Assembly (NCBI RefSeq): GCF_900130075.1
Contig: NZ_LT671418.1
Location: 3,038,001-3,102,000, forward strand
Direction of reading: 5' to 3'
Origin: Herminiimonas arsenitoxidans
GTDB lineage: Bacteria > Pseudomonadota > Gammaproteobacteria > Burkholderiales > Burkholderiaceae_D
Length of the DNA: 64,000 bases
The notes under the pieces were generated by a model, which saw only the letters and a program-made list of their open reading frames with translations, was not told the DNA's origin and did no database searches. Below, piece by piece: positions 28,601 to 37,574 of the stretch. The position numbers and the translations under genes were made by a program. How positions within the stretch are numbered: position 1 is the stretch's first letter; every line of letters starts with the position of its first letter.

Positions 28601-29613
28601 TCGGTCACGACATCTTGAAGAAGTGGGCGAAGAAGCAGACTTCCGCGCCGCGTGCGACTGTCGGCAAACCGCCGATCAAGGAACAGGTCATCCACTTCAT
28701 CAACAAGAAGATGCCGGGTAATCTGCCGAAGAAAACCGCGCGTGCCTTGCTGGATATTGAAGACGACAAAGTCGTGCCTATCATCCGTGATCCGAAGACC
28801 ACGACGATGGATACCGAAGCCGTGTTTTACTTCCCGGGTTGCGGTTCCGAACGTTTGTTCTCGCAAGTTGGTTTGGCGACGCAAGCGATGTTGTGGAATG
28901 TCGGCGTGCAGACGGTTTTGCCACCGGGTTATCTGTGCTGCGGTTATCCGCAACGTGGTTCTGGCAATTACGAGAAGGCTGAAAAGATCATCACCGATAA
29001 TCGCGTGCTGTTCCATCGCATGGCGAACACGCTGAATTACCTGGATATCAAAACCGTCATCGTTTCTTGTGGCACTTGCTACGATCAGTTGCAGGGTTAC
29101 GAATTCGAGAAGATATTCCCAGGCTGCCGCATCATCGATATTCATGAATATCTGATGGAAAAAGGCGTGAAGCTGGAAGGTGTGAACGGCGTGCGCTACA
29201 TGTATCACGATCCTTGCCATAGCCCGATGAAGTTGCAGGATCCGTTGAAAACGGTGAACAGCTTGATCACGACCGTCGATGCGCAAAAAATCGAGAAGAA
29301 CGATAGATGCTGCGGCGAGTCCGGTACTTTGGCCGTGACACGTCCTGACATTTCAACGCAGGTGCGCTTCCGCAAGGAAGAAGAGATGACCAAAGGTGCA
29401 GATAAATTGCGCGCCGACGGCTTCACTGGCGACGTCAAAATACTGACTTCCTGTCCATCTTGCCTGCAAGGTTTGTCACGTTACAACGACGACTCTGAAA
29501 CGACTGCCGATTACATCGTGGTTGAGATGGCCAAGCATTTGCTCGGACCGAACTGGTTGCCTGACTATGTCGCACGTGCCAATAACGGCGGCATCGAACG
29601 CGTGCTGGTGTAA
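25615..29613 (+). CDS. Large FAD-linked oxidoreductase with 4Fe-4S and CCG domains (DUF3683 type)
   Basis: A 1332-residue cytoplasmic protein uniting three modules. An N-terminal DUF3683-like segment covers about 1-185. A VAO-type FAD domain follows, with [17 protein letters not shown] near 222-238. Its C-terminal half has [15 protein letters not shown] near 738-752 and [10 protein letters not shown] soon after. Two ferredoxin-like clusters follow ([11 protein letters not shown] near 863, [12 protein letters not shown] near 925). The tail is a heterodisulfide-reductase-like CCG domain (PGCGSERL near 1075, CCGYPQRG near 1107, HDPCHSP near 1197, CCGESG near 1231). The layout matches GlcD/D-lactate-dehydrogenase relatives fused with their Fe-S subunit. 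Substrate unknown; a 2-hydroxyacid is the family-based guess. The HIT gene starts 2 bases after its stop. Confidence 0.9.
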   Translation: MNAPVHIQTLLADGPGGAVPTRLREIPYNYTSFSDREIVIRLLGEEAWALLDELRGARQTGRSARMLYEVLGDIWVVQRNPYLQDDLLDNPKRRQALIDALHHRLVEVEKRRITDLTVSSDENASRRGAAVEALLQSARKAVTAFGEEFRRTYDLRKRTNKVLGRYTEKDNIKFDGLSRVSHVTDATDWRVEYPFVVLTPDSEDEMAGLVKGCIELGLTIIPRGGGTGYTGGAVPLTPMSAVINTEKLEALGAVEMTMLPGVDREYATIYSGAGVVTKRVSDAAEKAGFVFAVDPTSAEASCIGGNIAMNAGGKKAVLWGTALDNLASWRMVDPNGDWLEVTRLEHNLGKIHDAPLAKFKLEWTHPSEKGKVNQPFKTETLEIVGRTFRKEGLGKDVTDKFLSGLPGVQKEGCDGLITSARWILHKMPKHTRTVCLEFFGHSRDAIPSIVEIKDYLDAETKKGGAILAGLEHLDERYLRAVGYATKSKRGILPKMALFGDIVGDDENAVAQAASEVVRLANTRVGEGFVAVSPEARKKFWLDRARTAAISKHTNAFKINEDVVIPLDRMGEYSDGIERINVELSIRNKLQLLDELHAFFVKGNLPLGKGDDADGDDIPAAELLEDRVHQADELIAATQARWSYMLANLDKSLRDAKDEVVALGLEKLAPAFEERLIAQPNATLFDVIQDRTVRVSWKTEVRLPLRQIFSGASFRLILEEATAIHKRVLRGRVFVALHMHAGDGNVHTNIPVNSDHYQMLQDAHAAVARIMKLARSLNGVISGEHGIGITKLEFLTTEELADFRSYKKRIDPEGRFNKGKLMDMSELSADLRNAYTPSFGLMGHESLIMQQSDIGAIANSVKDCLRCGKCKPVCATHVPRANLLYSPRNKILATSLLVEAFLYEEQTRRGISIKHWEEFEDVADHCTVCHKCLTPCPVDIDFGDVSMNMRNLLRKMNKKSFNPGTAASMFFLNATDPATINATRQVMIGWGYKAQRFGHDILKKWAKKQTSAPRATVGKPPIKEQVIHFINKKMPGNLPKKTARALLDIEDDKVVPIIRDPKTTTMDTEAVFYFPGCGSERLFSQVGLATQAMLWNVGVQTVLPPGYLCCGYPQRGSGNYEKAEKIITDNRVLFHRMANTLNYLDIKTVIVSCGTCYDQLQGYEFEKIFPGCRIIDIHEYLMEKGVKLEGVNGVRYMYHDPCHSPMKLQDPLKTVNSLITTVDAQKIEKNDRCCGESGTLAVTRPDISTQVRFRKEEEMTKGADKLRADGFTGDVKILTSCPSCLQGLSRYNDDSETTADYIVVEMAKHLLGPNWLPDYVARANNGGIERVLV

Positions 29614-29615
29614 CG

Positions 29616-30044
29616 ATGGCGACTTGCGAATTATGTGATGAAAGCGGCGGGGAAATTCTCTTCCGCAATGAGCAACTGCGTATCGTTCTGATCGCAGATG
29701 CGAATTACCCTGGCTTTTGTCGTGTGATCTGGAATGCGCACGTCAAGGAAATGACCGATCTCAAACCGGAAGAGCGCTCCGCCTTGATGAAGACGGTATG
29801 TCAGGTTGAGTCGGCATTGCGGGAAGTGATGCAGCCGGAGAAAATCAACTTGGCAGCGCTTGGCAATATGGTGCCGCATCTGCACTGGCACCTGATTCCG
29901 CGTTTTACCGACGATGCGCATTATCCGAATCCTGTCTGGGCAGTAGCACAGCGTCAGACTGCGGAAGATATATTGGCAGAACGCCGCGCCTTGTTACCAG
30001 CATTGCGCGAGGCAGTAGTACGATACGTTTCGTGCACCGCCTGA
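29616..30044 (+). CDS. HIT-family nucleotide-binding protein
   Basis: A 142-residue histidine-triad protein. The catalytic HxHxH is HLHWH in MVPHLHWHLIPRF at about 88-100. The N-terminal CELCDESGG could bind metal through its CxxC. VIWNAHVKEMTDL is the usual early helix. HIT proteins hydrolyse nucleoside phosphoramidates, dinucleotides or related compounds; the substrate here is not known. It begins 2 bases after the large oxidoreductase stop, so the pair is almost certainly cotranscribed, and DUF971 follows. Confidence 0.9.
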   Translation: MATCELCDESGGEILFRNEQLRIVLIADANYPGFCRVIWNAHVKEMTDLKPEERSALMKTVCQVESALREVMQPEKINLAALGNMVPHLHWHLIPRFTDDAHYPNPVWAVAQRQTAEDILAERRALLPALREAVVRYVSCTA

Positions 30045-30127
30045 CAGTGCCTGATAAATACACGGGCAAGCAATAATTCCATTACGCAGGTAGTCGCCTG
30101 CGCCTTATCCCTGAACGAGAGACGATC

Positions 30128-30565
30128 ATGGCTGGTTCCAAACAAACACCTCCTGCACCACAACCTACCGGTTTGACGGTGCGCAAACAATCGCGCGTAC
30201 TGGAAATCGAGTTCGATGATGGAGCAGCATTCTCACTGCCATTTGAATTGCTGCGCGTATGGTCGCCATCGGCCGAAGTGCGTGGCCACGGTCCAGGGCA
30301 GGAAACACTGCAAACCGGCCAGCGCAATGTCGAAATTACGGCAGTCGAACCAGTTGGTAATTACGCGATCAAGCCATCTTTCTCCGATGGTCACGATACC
30401 GGCATCTTTTCGTGGGAGTATTTACACCACCTCGGCACCGATAAAGATGCTTTGTGGGAAGACTATCTGCGCCGTCTGGAAGCGGCAGGTTTCACGCGCG
30501 AAAGCGGGCGCGATGCACCTATGAGCAAAGAAGTTGTTAGCGGCTCAGGTTGCGGAAGTCATTGA
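30128..30565 (+). CDS. DUF971 (GBBH-like N-terminal) domain protein
   Basis: A 145-residue protein with the DUF971 pattern: RKQSRVLEIEFDDGAAFSLP, then LLRVWSPSAEVRGHG and EPVGNYAIKPSFSDGHDTGIFSW with the trailing YLHHLG. The same domain forms the N-terminal zinc-binding part of gamma-butyrobetaine hydroxylase. A stand-alone form is common in betaproteobacteria just before ubiE, and a link to Fe-S metabolism has been suggested for relatives. The C-terminal SGSGCGSH resembles a metal-binding tail. The start has GAGAGA a few bases upstream. Function not established. Confidence 0.86.
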   Translation: MAGSKQTPPAPQPTGLTVRKQSRVLEIEFDDGAAFSLPFELLRVWSPSAEVRGHGPGQETLQTGQRNVEITAVEPVGNYAIKPSFSDGHDTGIFSWEYLHHLGTDKDALWEDYLRRLEAAGFTRESGRDAPMSKEVVSGSGCGSH

Positions 30566-30633
30566 TTTCATTCGTTTCGCGAGCAAATCCGTGATCGAAT
30601 TTACTTGTGTTATCAGCAAGCAAAAATAATTTT

Positions 30634-30662
30634 TTAACGTTTTCTTCACATCTTTGTATAAT
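30634..30662 (+). promoter_or_regulatory. Sigma-70-type promoter for ubiE
   Basis: TTAACG at 30634-30639 and a perfect TATAAT at 30657-30662 are separated by 17 bases. The predicted transcript start (about 30669) is only 7-8 bases before the ubiE ATG, and no ribosome-binding site is visible between. This would give a nearly leaderless message. Confidence 0.6.
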
Positions 30663-30676
30663 GTAATTGGCCAGCT

Positions 30677-31411
30677 ATGACAAATTCCACACATTTCGGT
30701 TATCAAACCGTCGCTGAAGAAGAGAAAGTCCACAAGGTCGCGGAAGTGTTTCACTCCGTTGCGGCCAAATATGACGTGATGAACGACTTCATGTCGGCGG
30801 GTCTGCATCGTTTATGGAAGACATTCACGATTGCGCAGGCTGGTGTGCGCCCCGGTTTCAAAGTGCTTGATATTGCCGGTGGCACGGGTGACTTGGCCAA
30901 GGCGTTTGCGCGCCAGGCTGGTACGACCGGTGAAGTTTGGCTGACTGACATTAATGAGTCGATGTTGCGTGTCGGGCGCGATCGACTGTTGAATAAAGGC
31001 TTGATTACCCCAACATCCTTATGTGATGCGGAGAAATTGCCTTTCCCCGACAACTATTTTGATCGCGTCAGTGTCGCTTTCGGTTTGCGCAATATGACGC
31101 ATAAGGATGTGGCGCTGGCAGAAATGCGGCGTGTCTTGAAGCCCGGCGGCAAGTTGCTGGTGCTGGAGTTCTCGAAGGTATGGGAACCGTTGAAGAAGCC
31201 GTATGACGTTTATTCGTTTTCAGTGTTGCCGTGGTTGGGCAAGCGTATTGCAGGTGATGCCGAGAGTTATCGGTATCTGGCTGAATCGATCCGTATGCAT
31301 CCGGACCAGGAAACACTGAAGAAAATGATGCAGGATGCTGGGCTTGAAAGAGTCGAGTATTTTAATTTGACAGCCGGCGTGGCCGCATTGCACACCGGTA
31401 TTAAACTCTAG
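30677..31411 (+). CDS. ubiE: Ubiquinone/menaquinone C-methyltransferase
   Basis: SAM-dependent C-methyltransferase of ubiquinone (and, where present, menaquinone) synthesis. The 244-residue product has the SAM loop [16 protein letters not shown] at about 65-80, [14 protein letters not shown], and the UbiE signatures [15 protein letters not shown] and [35 protein letters not shown] near residue 35 is also typical. Length is normal. A good promoter lies immediately upstream. A Tim44-like gene, then ubiJ and ubiB, follow on the same strand, so ubiquinone genes cluster here with one unrelated-looking insertion. Confidence 0.97.
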   Translation: MTNSTHFGYQTVAEEEKVHKVAEVFHSVAAKYDVMNDFMSAGLHRLWKTFTIAQAGVRPGFKVLDIAGGTGDLAKAFARQAGTTGEVWLTDINESMLRVGRDRLLNKGLITPTSLCDAEKLPFPDNYFDRVSVAFGLRNMTHKDVALAEMRRVLKPGGKLLVLEFSKVWEPLKKPYDVYSFSVLPWLGKRIAGDAESYRYLAESIRMHPDQETLKKMMQDAGLERVEYFNLTAGVAALHTGIKL

Positions 31412-31423
31412 GAGACGAGCATT

Positions 31424-32365
31424 ATGAAAAAATTACTTTTGGCAGTCGCAGTGATGGTCAGTTCGATGACCTTCATCGCTGTGGAAGCAGAAGCCAAGCG
31501 TATGGGCGGCGGCGGTTCCTTCGGTAAGCAATCGCAAAGCTTCCAACGTCCGGCACCGGCGCAATCGTCGTCAGCTGCAGCTTCCAAGCCTGCGGCAGCA
31601 CCTGCTGCGGCTGGTGCAGGCGCGGCGGCTGCAGCCAAACCTAGCATGATGCGTAACATCCTCGGTGGCGCATTGCTCGGCTTGGGTCTGGGCGCATTGT
31701 TGTCGCATCTTGGTATTGGTGGCGCATTGGCAGGCATGATCAGCACCATTTTGATGGTTGCTCTGTTCGCTTTCGCTGCGATGTTCATCTATCGCATGAT
31801 CAAGAACAAGAGCGCTGGCAATCAAGCTGGTGGCTTGCAACCTTCGTTCCCGAACAATTTCTCGGAAAAGAGCAGCACGCCTGAAATCGGTTCACGTATC
31901 GATCAGTCCTACGGTCAACCTTCGGCTCTGCAATCGGCAGCGCCTATGGCATCCGGTTCGTCGTTCGGTACGGCAAATGACGCTGGCAATGAATTGCCTC
32001 CTGACTTTGACGTGCAAGCGTTTGTTCGCAATGCAAAAACTTACTTCATCCGCCTGCAAGCGGCGTGGGACAAAGCTGATATCAACGATATCCGCGAGTT
32101 CACCACACCAGAAATGTTTGCAGAAATGAAATTGCAATTGCAAGAACGCGGTGCAACACCAAACGTTACTGACGTTGTTTCGCTCGAAGGCGAATTCTAC
32201 GGTGTAGAAACCGTAGGCAACGATTACATCGCCAGCATCAAGTTCACCGGCCTGATCAAGGAATCGGAAAGTTCGCCTACAGAGCCATTCACCGAAGCCT
32301 GGAACTTGTCCAAGCCAGTCAATGGCAACGGCGGTTGGGTGTTGGCTGGTATTCAGCAACTGTAA
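31424..32365 (+). CDS. Tim44-domain protein, membrane-anchored
   Basis: A 313-residue protein. Its N-terminal signal or anchor segment (LLLAVAVMVSSMTFIAVEAEA) is followed by a Gly/Ser/Gln-rich, then Ala/Pro-rich stretch (residues ~27-75). One or two hydrophobic segments follow (LGGALLGLGLGALLSHLG, then MISTILMVALFAFAAMFIY near 105-123). The C-terminal Tim44-like domain begins near 190 (FDVQAFVRNAKTYFIRLQAAWD) and ends WVLAGIQQL. Mitochondrial Tim44 tethers Hsp70 to the import channel; the bacterial proteins' job is not settled. It starts 12 bases after ubiE and is closed by a strong terminator. Confidence 0.88.
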   Translation: MKKLLLAVAVMVSSMTFIAVEAEAKRMGGGGSFGKQSQSFQRPAPAQSSSAAASKPAAAPAAAGAGAAAAAKPSMMRNILGGALLGLGLGALLSHLGIGGALAGMISTILMVALFAFAAMFIYRMIKNKSAGNQAGGLQPSFPNNFSEKSSTPEIGSRIDQSYGQPSALQSAAPMASGSSFGTANDAGNELPPDFDVQAFVRNAKTYFIRLQAAWDKADINDIREFTTPEMFAEMKLQLQERGATPNVTDVVSLEGEFYGVETVGNDYIASIKFTGLIKESESSPTEPFTEAWNLSKPVNGNGGWVLAGIQQL

Positions 32366-32470
32366 GCAATAACTGTAATTCAGTCGTACTCACGCCCGGC
32401 GCGTGCTGATTATCTGAGTAGGAGCAATATAGATAGTTAGCGCCGCCGGGCGGCAAACTGCTAAACTTGA

Positions 32471-32508
32471 AGCCGCCTGTGAATGGTCACCGGCGGCTTT
32501 GTTTTTTT
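32471..32508 (+). terminator. Rho-independent terminator after the Tim44-like gene
   Basis: AGCCGCC (32471-32477) pairs with GGCGGCT (32492-32498), and inside the loop GTGA pairs with TCAC. A T-rich tail containing seven consecutive T follows. It ends four bases before the ubiJ ATG, so most ubiE-side transcripts should stop right before ubiJ. Confidence 0.85.
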
Positions 32509-32511
32509 ACG

Positions 32512-33102
32512 ATGACTTCTTTTTCTCCTGCCTATATTTTCCCTGCGGCTATCAACCATCTGCTTGCGCAGGAAGCGTGGGCGCGCGCCAAATTGATGCC
32601 GCATGCAGGCAAGATCGCTGTGCTGGATGGCGGCGTGCTGGCCATGCGTTTGAAAGTGACGAGCGATGGCATGCTGGAAGCGGCGATGGCGGATGAAGCG
32701 CCTACCGTGACGATACGCATGCAATTATCCGATCTGCCGCTCATCATGCAGAATCGTGAGCGCGCGTTCTCGTATGTGAAGGTGGAGGGCGATGCCGATT
32801 TTGCCAATACGATTTCGCAATTGAGCCAATCGCTGCGCTGGGAAGCAGAAGACGATTTGAGCAAGGTAGTCGGCGATATCGCTGCGACCAGAATTGTGGC
32901 CGGAGCGCATTCTGCATTGAACACCGCCAAATCGCTGCACCAGTCTGTCAGCGAAAACGTAGCCGAATATTTTCTGGAAGAAAATCCCATGTTGATCCGC
33001 CCGCAAGCCGTGTCCGACTTTACCGGCGAGGTAACCAAACTACGCGACGATGTAGCGCGACTGGCCAAACGGATAGAAAAACTGAAGGGTCGCAATCAAT
33101 GA
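32512..33102 (+). CDS. ubiJ: Ubiquinone biosynthesis accessory factor UbiJ (SCP2 domain)
   Basis: A 196-residue lipid-binding accessory protein of aerobic ubiquinone synthesis. The N-terminus [22 protein letters not shown] and the SCP2-like core ([29 protein letters not shown]) match UbiJ. The C-terminus ([20 protein letters not shown]) is a short coiled coil. I chose ATG 32512; frames upstream run into the terminator stem and look unlike the family. No Shine-Dalgarno sequence precedes this ATG, and the U-tract of the preceding terminator abuts it. Its stop overlaps the ubiB start as ATGA, so the two are translationally coupled. Confidence 0.85.
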   Translation: MTSFSPAYIFPAAINHLLAQEAWARAKLMPHAGKIAVLDGGVLAMRLKVTSDGMLEAAMADEAPTVTIRMQLSDLPLIMQNRERAFSYVKVEGDADFANTISQLSQSLRWEAEDDLSKVVGDIAATRIVAGAHSALNTAKSLHQSVSENVAEYFLEENPMLIRPQAVSDFTGEVTKLRDDVARLAKRIEKLKGRNQ

Positions 33103-34661
33103 TCTTGAAATTCCTCCGCGTGTTTAAAATCCTGCGCGTCGCGATTCGCTACGGGCTGGACGAAATTGCCATGTCCGGTTTGGCGATTCCGCGTACCGCC
33201 AAGTTGTTGAATCAAATCATGTTCTGGCGCGATCTGTCTGCACCGCGTGGCGTACGTTTGCGTATGGCGCTGGAAGATCTCGGCCCGATTTTCGTCAAGT
33301 TCGGTCAAGTGTTGTCGACACGCCGCGATTTGATGCCTATCGATATCGCTGACGAACTGGCGCGTCTGCAAGACCGCGTGCCGCCGTTTTCGTCCGAACT
33401 GGCGATTGCACAAATCATCAAATCATTGGGCGCACATCCAGATGTGCTGTTTGCCCAATTCGATCCTGAACCGGTGGCATCGGCGTCAATTGCACAAGTC
33501 CATTTTGGTCGTTTGAAAAACGGTAGAGATGTTGCGATCAAGGTGCTGCGTCCTGGCATCAAAAAGTCTATTGATGATGACGTCGCCTTGATGCACATCG
33601 TGGCTGGTCTGGTTGAACGGATGTGGGCCGATGGCAAGCGTTTGAAGCCGAAAGAAGTGGTCGCCGAGTTCGATAAATATCTGCATGACGAACTGGACCT
33701 GATGCGCGAAGCGGCAAACGGTAGCCAGTTGCGCCGCAATTTTGCCGAATCGAAGTTGCTCGTTGTGCCGGAAATGTTCTGGGACTATTGCTCGACCTCC
33801 GTCATCGTGATGGAGCGCATGATAGGTATCCCGATTTCGCAAACAGATCGTTTGGTCGCAGCCGGTGTCGATTTGAAAAAATTATCGCGTGATGGCGTGG
33901 AGATATTCTTCACGCAGGTATTCCGTGATGGTTTCTTCCACGCCGATATGCATCCGGGAAACATTCAGGTATCGATCGCACCGGAAACTTTCGGTAGTTA
34001 CATCGCACTGGATTTCGGCATCGTCGGTACGCTGAATGATTTCGACAAGGATTACCTGTCGCAAAACTTCCTCGCCTTTTTCCGTCGCGATTACAAGCGT
34101 GTTGCAGAAGCGCATATCGAATCCGGTTGGGCGCCGAAAGAAACGCGCGTTGATGAATTGGAATCCGCAGTACGTGCATGCTGCGAACCGATATTCGACC
34201 GACCGTTGAGCGAGATCTCATTCGGCCAGGTTTTGCTGCGCCTGTTCCAGACTTCGCGTCGCTTCAATGTCGAAGTGCAACCGCAACTGGTTCTGCTGCA
34301 AAAAACATTGTTGAACGTCGAAGGATTGGGACGCCAGCTCGATCCAGAACTGGATTTGTGGAAGACCGCCAAGCCGTATCTGGAAAACTGGATGAATGAG
34401 CAAGTCGGCTGGCGTGGCTTGTGGGAAAACCTGAAGGCGGAAGCACCGCGCTACAGCAAGTTGTTGCCGCAACTGCCACGCCTTGCACATCAAGCCTTGA
34501 CGCAGGCTTCACAGCCGCAGCAAGACAATACGGAATTGATGAGACGATTGCTGGAAGAGCAGAAACGTACCAATTTGTTATTAGGTGTCGCCGTCTACTT
34601 TGGCGGCGGTTTGATTGCTGGTGGCATATTGACGCTGGTGTTTTTCTCTTTTTCTGGGTGA
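33099..34661 (+). CDS. ubiB: Ubiquinone biosynthesis ABC1-type kinase UbiB
   Basis: A 520-residue member of the ABC1/ADCK/UbiB atypical kinases, needed for ubiquinone synthesis, probably as an ATPase that helps move lipid intermediates. The KxGQ motif is in [16 protein letters not shown] near residue 69. The Ala-rich loop replacing the glycine loop is [12 protein letters not shown] near 127. [10 protein letters not shown] and LDFGIVGTL are the catalytic-loop and DFG-like motifs near 285-310. The C-terminal tail ([26 protein letters not shown]) is a membrane anchor. It is coupled to ubiJ by an ATGA overlap. Confidence 0.96.
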   Translation: MILKFLRVFKILRVAIRYGLDEIAMSGLAIPRTAKLLNQIMFWRDLSAPRGVRLRMALEDLGPIFVKFGQVLSTRRDLMPIDIADELARLQDRVPPFSSELAIAQIIKSLGAHPDVLFAQFDPEPVASASIAQVHFGRLKNGRDVAIKVLRPGIKKSIDDDVALMHIVAGLVERMWADGKRLKPKEVVAEFDKYLHDELDLMREAANGSQLRRNFAESKLLVVPEMFWDYCSTSVIVMERMIGIPISQTDRLVAAGVDLKKLSRDGVEIFFTQVFRDGFFHADMHPGNIQVSIAPETFGSYIALDFGIVGTLNDFDKDYLSQNFLAFFRRDYKRVAEAHIESGWAPKETRVDELESAVRACCEPIFDRPLSEISFGQVLLRLFQTSRRFNVEVQPQLVLLQKTLLNVEGLGRQLDPELDLWKTAKPYLENWMNEQVGWRGLWENLKAEAPRYSKLLPQLPRLAHQALTQASQPQQDNTELMRRLLEEQKRTNLLLGVAVYFGGGLIAGGILTLVFFSFSG

Positions 34662-34838
34662 TGATAGGGTGCACGATCAACAGTTAGTTATTGTTCGCGG
34701 TAAGAAGGTTTTGCCACTATAGTGATATACGTGTTTTTGTTGAGCGCGCCTTGCTTCATGCCAAGTTCCATCAGGTTTCTATCGGATTGGACTGCTAAGT
34801 GATGTACCTGTTTTAGATCATTTACACGTGAGCTAACT

Positions 34839-35282
34839 ATGCATCTCAAGTCTTTTCTTTTAGGGCTATTCGTTGCCGGCTCTATATTGCTGTTTGGTTG
34901 TTCTTCATTCTCAGGGCAGTCAAAAGTGCGAGAAGCCTTGCTTGGCTGCTGGTATGGCGAAGATCTTCAAGCCAACCTTGAGCGCCGCGTAGGCTGGCTG
35001 ATAGAGCGGAAACAAGATGGGACGTTCACGGTTGAGTTCCGCTCCCTGGGTGAGCAGCATTTGCCGATTCAGACCGAAGAGGGTTACTGGTCGCTCACAG
35101 GCAATACTTACACCACGATCACGGACACAGTTGCCGGTGACAAGGTGGATGCATCCAATCCTCAGTACACAGATGTGTACGAAATCAAATCGAAAAAGGG
35201 TGGCGAGATGAGCTATTACCATCCTGGTACGAAGCAGACTTTCACCGCGAAAAAAGTTGCCTGCGACTACAAAGCTCCCTAA
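34839..35282 (+). CDS. Small lipoprotein of unknown function
   Basis: A 147-residue protein with a lipoprotein signal peptide, MHLKSFLLGLFVAGSILLFGC, so the lipidated Cys is residue 21. The mature part contains LLGCWYGEDLQ and a repeated pattern of polar beta strands (TFTVEFRSLGE, YWSLTGNTYTTITD, MSYYHPGTKQTFTAKK), suggesting a lipocalin-like or small beta-sandwich fold. The residue after the lipidated Cys is Ser, which favours outer-membrane sorting by the enterobacterial rule. It stands alone between ubiB and the polyamine operon. I do not recognise the family beyond its lipoprotein nature. Confidence 0.75.
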   Translation: MHLKSFLLGLFVAGSILLFGCSSFSGQSKVREALLGCWYGEDLQANLERRVGWLIERKQDGTFTVEFRSLGEQHLPIQTEEGYWSLTGNTYTTITDTVAGDKVDASNPQYTDVYEIKSKKGGEMSYYHPGTKQTFTAKKVACDYKAP

Positions 35283-35298
35283 TTTTCCACTGAGTATG

Positions 35299-35330
35299 GG
35301 CGTCCTTTAGGGGCGCTATTTGTCCAGCGC
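35299..35330 (+). terminator. Possible terminator after the lipoprotein gene
   Basis: GCGTCC and GGGGCGC flank a TTTA loop at about 35300-35317, followed by TATTTGT. The stem includes a G-T pair and the U-run is weak. The rest of the 272-base gap to the polyamine ATPase gene is A+T-rich with a possible TACAAT -10 near 35497; no other gene is seen. Confidence 0.4.
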
Positions 35331-35554
35331 TATGACGGAGTAAGCGATATCTAAGGAATGGCATGTTAGACCTCTTAATTTTTAGATAAGAGATCATTCT
35401 TGGGTAGTTCTTTAAATATTTGTATTTGCTCCGTTCACATACAAATTCAGCACTCTATTTTTTGCTGCCATTTTTAGGACTCGGGCCTGCTATTTGCTAC
35501 AATTGCCCCGGTTTTTAAATCCCTGTAATCCCTTGCAGCCCGCCCCAGGACAAG

Positions 35555-36655
35555 ATGGCGCTCCTCGAAATTCGTAATCTCACTCGCCGTTTCGGCGATA
35601 ACACTGTAGTCGACAACATCAGTCTTTCGATTGAGGCTGGCGAGTTCTTTACTCTGCTTGGCCCTTCCGGCTGCGGCAAAACTACGCTCTTGCGCATGAT
35701 TGCCGGCTTTGATGAACCGGATGCAGGTCAAATCCTGCTCGATGGTGTTGACTTGACTGGCGTACCGCCTGAACAGCGTCCAGTGCGCACCGTATTCCAG
35801 AATTACGCCTTGTTCCCGCATATGACGGTCGCGGGCAATATCGCTTTTCCCTTGGAAATGGCGAAGACGCCGAAAGCCGAAATCCAGAAAAAAGTCGATG
35901 AAGCGCTGGAAGATGTGCGCTTGCAGGGGTTTGCTGAGCGTTATCCGCATGAACTATCCGGCGGTCAGCGTCAGCGCGTCTCGATAGCGCGTGCGTTGGT
36001 GACGCGTCCTAAATTGCTGTTGTTGGATGAACCTTTGTCTGCACTCGACGCGCAATTGCGCGAACAGATGCAGATCGAGTTGATCAACCTGCAAAAAGAA
36101 GTCGGCATTACCTTTATTTATGTGACGCACGATCAGGCGGAAGCGTTGGCCTTGTCGCACCGGATTGCGGTGATGAACAAAGGGCAGGTCGAGCAGCTGG
36201 ATGAACCTACGCGTATTTACAGTTATCCGCGCAGCCGTTTCGTCGCTGACTTCATCGGTACCTGCAATTTGTTCGATGGCGTCGTCACGCAGATAGACGG
36301 CAATATGATGTGGCTGGATGTGCCGGGCATGGGCGCGGTAAAAGCATTTACAGCGCCGGGCGTGGAAGTTGGTAGCAAGGGCACGATTGCGTTGCGGCCA
36401 GAGAAAACTCAGGTCAGCGCCGAAATCGTGCGCGGCGTGCCGGATGAAAATCACTTCGATGGCTACGTCAAAGAGTTGCTCTATATGGGCGGCGTGACGG
36501 TGTATATCGTTGAGACTGAAGGCGGTGTGCGTATCGAAACCATGTTGGCCAATTCTGCCATCGGTCGTCCGCGTTTCTTTGAAGTCGGCGATGCAGTCGA
36601 TGTCGCATGGCGTGTCGATGCTGGCCATTTCTTGCCTGAAGCGACTCATGTCTGA
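35555..36655 (+). CDS. potA: Polyamine ABC importer, ATPase subunit
   Basis: ATP-binding subunit of a spermidine/putrescine-type ABC importer, 366 residues. Walker A GPSGCGKTT is near residues 36-44, the ABC signature LSGGQRQRVSIARAL at about 133-147, and Walker B LLLLDEPLSALD just after it. A C-terminal TOBE-like domain begins near 290 (VEVGSKGTIALRPEKTQV). It is followed by two permeases and a periplasmic binding protein, all overlapping or closely spaced. The gene could equally be called potG; the binding protein resembles PotD/PotF and the exact polyamine cannot be told. Confidence 0.92.
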   Translation: MALLEIRNLTRRFGDNTVVDNISLSIEAGEFFTLLGPSGCGKTTLLRMIAGFDEPDAGQILLDGVDLTGVPPEQRPVRTVFQNYALFPHMTVAGNIAFPLEMAKTPKAEIQKKVDEALEDVRLQGFAERYPHELSGGQRQRVSIARALVTRPKLLLLDEPLSALDAQLREQMQIELINLQKEVGITFIYVTHDQAEALALSHRIAVMNKGQVEQLDEPTRIYSYPRSRFVADFIGTCNLFDGVVTQIDGNMMWLDVPGMGAVKAFTAPGVEVGSKGTIALRPEKTQVSAEIVRGVPDENHFDGYVKELLYMGGVTVYIVETEGGVRIETMLANSAIGRPRFFEVGDAVDVAWRVDAGHFLPEATHV

Positions 36656-37574
36656 GAAAGTGGCAAAAGCAGCGCGCAGCAATGTGGCTGGCAGCAAGTC
36701 AGGACTGGCACGTTGGTTGATCAGCGGGCCGCCGCTGCTGTATCTCCTTTTCTTCTTTGCCGTACCTACGCTGATCATGGCGTTTGCGGCATTCCGCTTC
36801 CCTGGTGATTACGGTGGACTGGCTCCTTTATTCGATGAGAGCGGTGCGCTTGATCTGACGCTGGAAAGTTTCACGCCATTTTTCACCGACTTTGTTTACA
36901 CCGCGATTTTCCTGAAATCGTTTATGTTCGCGATCATCACGACGCTGGTGTGTCTGACGATGGCATATCCATTGGCTTTGCTGATCGCACGCAGCCCGCA
37001 GAAGTGGCGCAACTTGCTGGTGCTGTTGGTGATCTTGCCGTTCTGGAGCAACTTCCTGATTCGTATTTATGCGTGGATGATTTTGCTTGGCCCGCAATCG
37101 GCTCTGACGCGCGGTTTGAATGCAGTGCTAGGTGTGTTCGGTATTGAACCGGTGACCTTGCTCTATAGCGCGTTCGCTGTGATCGTCGGTCTGGTGTATG
37201 TGCATTTGCCGTTCATGGTTTTGCCCTTGTACGCGAATCTGGAAAAACACGATCCTGCCTTGCTGGATGCCGCACAGGATTTGGGTGCTGGTAAGTGGCA
37301 GACTTTCTGGCGCATTACCTTCCCGTTGTCGCTGCCTGGTATTTATGCTGGCGCAGCCTTGGTCTTTATTCCGGCGCTGGGTATTTTTGCCGTGTCCGAT
37401 ATTCTGGGCGGCACCGGCGGCATCATGATCGGTAATGTCATCAAGCAGCAATTCCTCGATTCGCGCGATTGGCCTTTCGGTAGTGTGTTGTCCATTATGT
37501 TGACGGTTGCTGCATTGGCTGCGGCTGGCCTTGCTGCCTTGCTGGCGCGTCCGCGCAGGAGGCAACATGCATAA
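36648..37574 (+). CDS. potB: Polyamine ABC importer, permease 1
   Basis: Inner-membrane permease of 308 residues with about six helices. The binding-protein-dependent transport EAA loop is DAAQDLGAGKWQTFWRITFPLSLPG at about 205-229. ISGPPLLYLLFFFAVPTLIMAF is the first helix. It begins at ATG 36648, overlapping the ATPase gene by 8 bases; the longer frame runs 46 codons back through the ATPase and is rejected. The next permease starts inside its last codons. Together they form the PotB/PotC (or PotH/PotI) pair. Confidence 0.92.
   Translation: MSEKVAKAARSNVAGSKSGLARWLISGPPLLYLLFFFAVPTLIMAFAAFRFPGDYGGLAPLFDESGALDLTLESFTPFFTDFVYTAIFLKSFMFAIITTLVCLTMAYPLALLIARSPQKWRNLLVLLVILPFWSNFLIRIYAWMILLGPQSALTRGLNAVLGVFGIEPVTLLYSAFAVIVGLVYVHLPFMVLPLYANLEKHDPALLDAAQDLGAGKWQTFWRITFPLSLPGIYAGAALVFIPALGIFAVSDILGGTGGIMIGNVIKQQFLDSRDWPFGSVLSIMLTVAALAAAGLAALLARPRRRQHA

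Noticed and set aside
27538..29286. 582-codon open frame antisense to the large oxidoreductase
   Set aside because: Long, but it is a codon-bias shadow. The sense strand has continuous FAD, Fe-S and CCG motifs and the antisense product resembles nothing.
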